From: Burkholderiales bacterium
GTDB taxonomy: Bacteria > Pseudomonadota > Gammaproteobacteria > Burkholderiales > Burkholderiaceae_C
Reading direction: 5' to 3'
Length of the DNA stretch: 8,342 nt
Assembly: GCA_947474415.1 (NCBI GenBank)
Contig: CANJKD010000075.1
Span: forward strand, 1 to 8,342
The notes under the pieces are model-generated. The model saw only the letters and a program-made list of their open reading frames with translations, had not been told where the DNA came from and did no database searches. This document shows, in pieces, positions 7,092-8,342 of the stretch. Position 1 is the first letter of the stretch; each line of letters opens with the position of its first letter. Made by a program: the position numbers and the translations under genes.

Positions 7092-7768
7092 CAGGCCTGG
7101 CTTCGATAGGGCTCGTCGAAGGGCAGGAAGTCGTGCTCGTCCAGCGCCGCTGCGACCCACTGCCGCATCGCCGGCGTTGCTTCGATGCGGGCCATGTAGG
7201 CGGCCACCGCAGCCGGCACCGGCAACGCATAGGTGCGCAGGCGCGTGACGACCGGCGCGAAGTACGCATCGGCGATGCCGAACGCGCCAAACAGGAACGG
7301 CCCGCCGCTCTGGTCGAGCTGCTGCTGCCACATCGAGTTGATGCGCGCCAGGTCTTGCGCCAAGCTGGGCTCGTCGCGCAGCAGCCGAGCGCCGACCTCG
7401 GGCAACTCGGCCTCGATGTTCATCGGGCAGCCCTTGCGCAAGGCCTGGAAACCGCTGTGCATCTCGGCGCACAGCGAACGGGCCCGCGCACGGGCCTTCG
7501 CGTCGGCGGGCCAGAGCCGCTTGTCGGGAAACTTGTCGGCCAGGTATTCAGCGATGGCAAGCGTGTCCCAGACCGCGAAGCCGTCATCGACCAGCAGCGG
7601 CACCTTGGCCGTGGGTGAAACCGCTGCCAGCGCGGTCTTGAACGGCGAGCCGGGCTCGAAGTTCATACGCAGCGGCACTTCCTCGAACGCGATGCCGGCC
7701 TGGGTCATCAGCAGCCATGGGCGCAGCGACCAGGACGAGTAATTCTTGTTGCCGATGTAGAGCTGCAT
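7091..7768 (-). CDS. Glutathione S-transferase family protein
   Basis: This is a probable cytosolic GST of 225 aa, the usual length. The N-terminal thioredoxin fold runs from about 1 to 85, with QLYIGNKNYSSWSLRPW (S11/S12 region as candidate catalytic position), the cis-proline strand KVPLLVDDG, and VWDTLAIAEYLADKFPD, where the usual Glu-Ser glutathione contact is Asp-Thr. The helical C-terminal domain includes the LFGAFGIADAYFAPVV helix with the conserved Asp. Substrate is unknown. The ATG at 7768 is chosen because AAGGA lies 6 nt before it. An in-frame GTG at 7786 would overlap this ribosome binding site and is unlikely. It starts 14 nt after the transglycosylase stop and overlaps the cca start by one base. 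The conserved association with cca is probably just operon packing. Confidence 0.92.
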   Translation of the reverse strand: MQLYIGNKNYSSWSLRPWLLMTQAGIAFEEVPLRMNFEPGSPFKTALAAVSPTAKVPLLVDDGFAVWDTLAIAEYLADKFPDKRLWPADAKARARARSLCAEMHSGFQALRKGCPMNIEAELPEVGARLLRDEPSLAQDLARINSMWQQQLDQSGGPFLFGAFGIADAYFAPVVTRLRTYALPVPAAVAAYMARIEATPAMRQWVAAALDEHDFLPFDEPYRSQA

Positions 7769-7782
7769 GCTGCTTCCTTGTG

Positions 7783-8342
7783 TCACGGCAAGTCCTTGTT
7801 CGCCACCAACGCATTCGCATCTGCCGGCCCGATGCCCCGCCCCAGCCGCGCCTTCAACGAAGCCGGTTGGCCACCCAGCAACGCGGCGTAGTAGCTGCCA
7901 TTGCTGAGCACTTTCTTGACATAGTCGCGGGTCTCGGCGAACGGGATGTTCTCGGCCCAGGCGGCCGTCTCGAGCAGCGGGCCTTCACGCCACTTGCGCG
8001 GGCGGCCGGGGCCGGCGTTGTAGGCGGCCGCAGCCATGGCCTGCGAGCCGCCGAAGTCATCGAGCACGAGCTTGAGGTAGGCGGTGCCGATTCGGATGTT
8101 GGTGTCGCGGTCGGCGATCAGTTCGGGCGTGTAGGGCAGGCCGATCTTCTTCGCCGTCCAGCGTGCCGTGGCCGGCATCACCTGCATCAGCCCCGAAGCG
8201 CCGGCGCCCGAGCGCGCGTCCATGATGAAGCGCGATTCCTGGCGGATCAGCCCGTACACATAGGCCGGGTCGAGCCCGATCTCGCGCGAGCGGGCTGTGA
8301 TGTCATGGCGGAACGGCGTCGGGAAGCGCTGCTCGATGTCGA
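7783..8342 (-). CDS. Soluble lytic murein transglycosylase, Slt family (partial, N-terminus beyond the window edge)
   Basis: This enzyme cleaves the MurNAc-GlcNAc bond in peptidoglycan, giving 1,6-anhydro ends, in the periplasm. The frame is open to the right edge, so about 185 C-terminal residues are seen, beginning DIEQRFPTPFRHDI and then GLDPAYVYGLIRQESRF, where the Glu of QES is the catalytic acid. Further SLT motifs are GASGLMQVMPATAR, NIRIGTAYLKLVLDDFGG, AAAAYNAGPGRPRKW and ETRDYVKKVLSNGSYY. The Slt70-type enzymes are about 600-700 aa with a long helical N-terminal region, here missing. It is the first visible gene of the run with GST and cca. Confidence 0.93.
   Translation of the reverse strand, partial: DIEQRFPTPFRHDITARSREIGLDPAYVYGLIRQESRFIMDARSGAGASGLMQVMPATARWTAKKIGLPYTPELIADRDTNIRIGTAYLKLVLDDFGGSQAMAAAAYNAGPGRPRKWREGPLLETAAWAENIPFAETRDYVKKVLSNGSYYAALLGGQPASLKARLGRGIGPADANALVANKDLP

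Noticed and set aside
5760..7109. A 449-codon open frame on the plus strand opposite cca
   Set aside because: It is antisense to an unmistakable cca gene; its protein is low in hydrophobic pattern and has no recognisable motif.
7092..7472. Longer cca start at 7472
   Set aside because: It would overlap most of the GST C-terminal domain. The E. coli enzyme begins at the same place as the ATG at 7091.
1..8342. CRISPR arrays, tRNA or rRNA genes, insertion sequences, phage genes
   Set aside because: No regularly spaced repeats, cloverleaf-like sequences, transposase motifs or terminal inverted repeats were found on either strand.

Overview
The window is high-GC DNA from a betaproteobacterium. 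It is most likely a Burkholderiales member of the Rubrivivax/Leptothrix/Rhizobacter type. I infer this from the protein signatures, the GC-rich third codon positions, an HU protein with a lysine/alanine-rich tail, and the transglycosylase-GST-cca gene order. All intact genes lie on the minus strand, so transcription runs from high to low coordinates.

Right part (8342 to 5272): a tightly packed housekeeping run. It holds the C-terminal part of a soluble lytic transglycosylase (cut by the window edge), a glutathione S-transferase family protein, and the CCA-adding tRNA nucleotidyltransferase (cca), whose start codon overlaps the GST stop. After a 116-bp gap with a candidate promoter comes an HU-family nucleoid protein with a histone-H1-like tail. 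A strong hairpin follows its stop codon.

Middle (about 5231 to 3825): a zone of gene decay with no intact gene. Two convergent remnants meet here. One is a short-chain dehydrogenase/reductase on the minus strand, with a lost N-terminus, an internal deletion and an in-frame TAG. The other is a class III adenylyl/guanylyl cyclase on the plus strand, with a frameshift near its N-terminus, an in-frame deletion through the catalytic domain and a frame change before a TPR-like tail.

Left part (3709 to 1): an operon that starts with a two-subunit xanthine dehydrogenase/isoquinoline oxidoreductase-type molybdenum hydroxylase (a small 2Fe-2S subunit and a large, Tat-exported molybdopterin subunit, joined by an ATGA overlap). 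It runs without a gap into the sulfur-oxidation genes soxX and soxY. soxY is cut by the window edge just before the place where its C-terminal thiol-carrier motif should be. SoxX is a periplasmic monohaem cytochrome and SoxY is the periplasmic sulfur carrier of the thiosulfate-oxidising Sox system. The placement of a periplasmic Mo-hydroxylase immediately upstream of, and apparently translationally linked to, soxX is the most interesting arrangement here. No RNA genes, CRISPR arrays or insertion sequences were seen.
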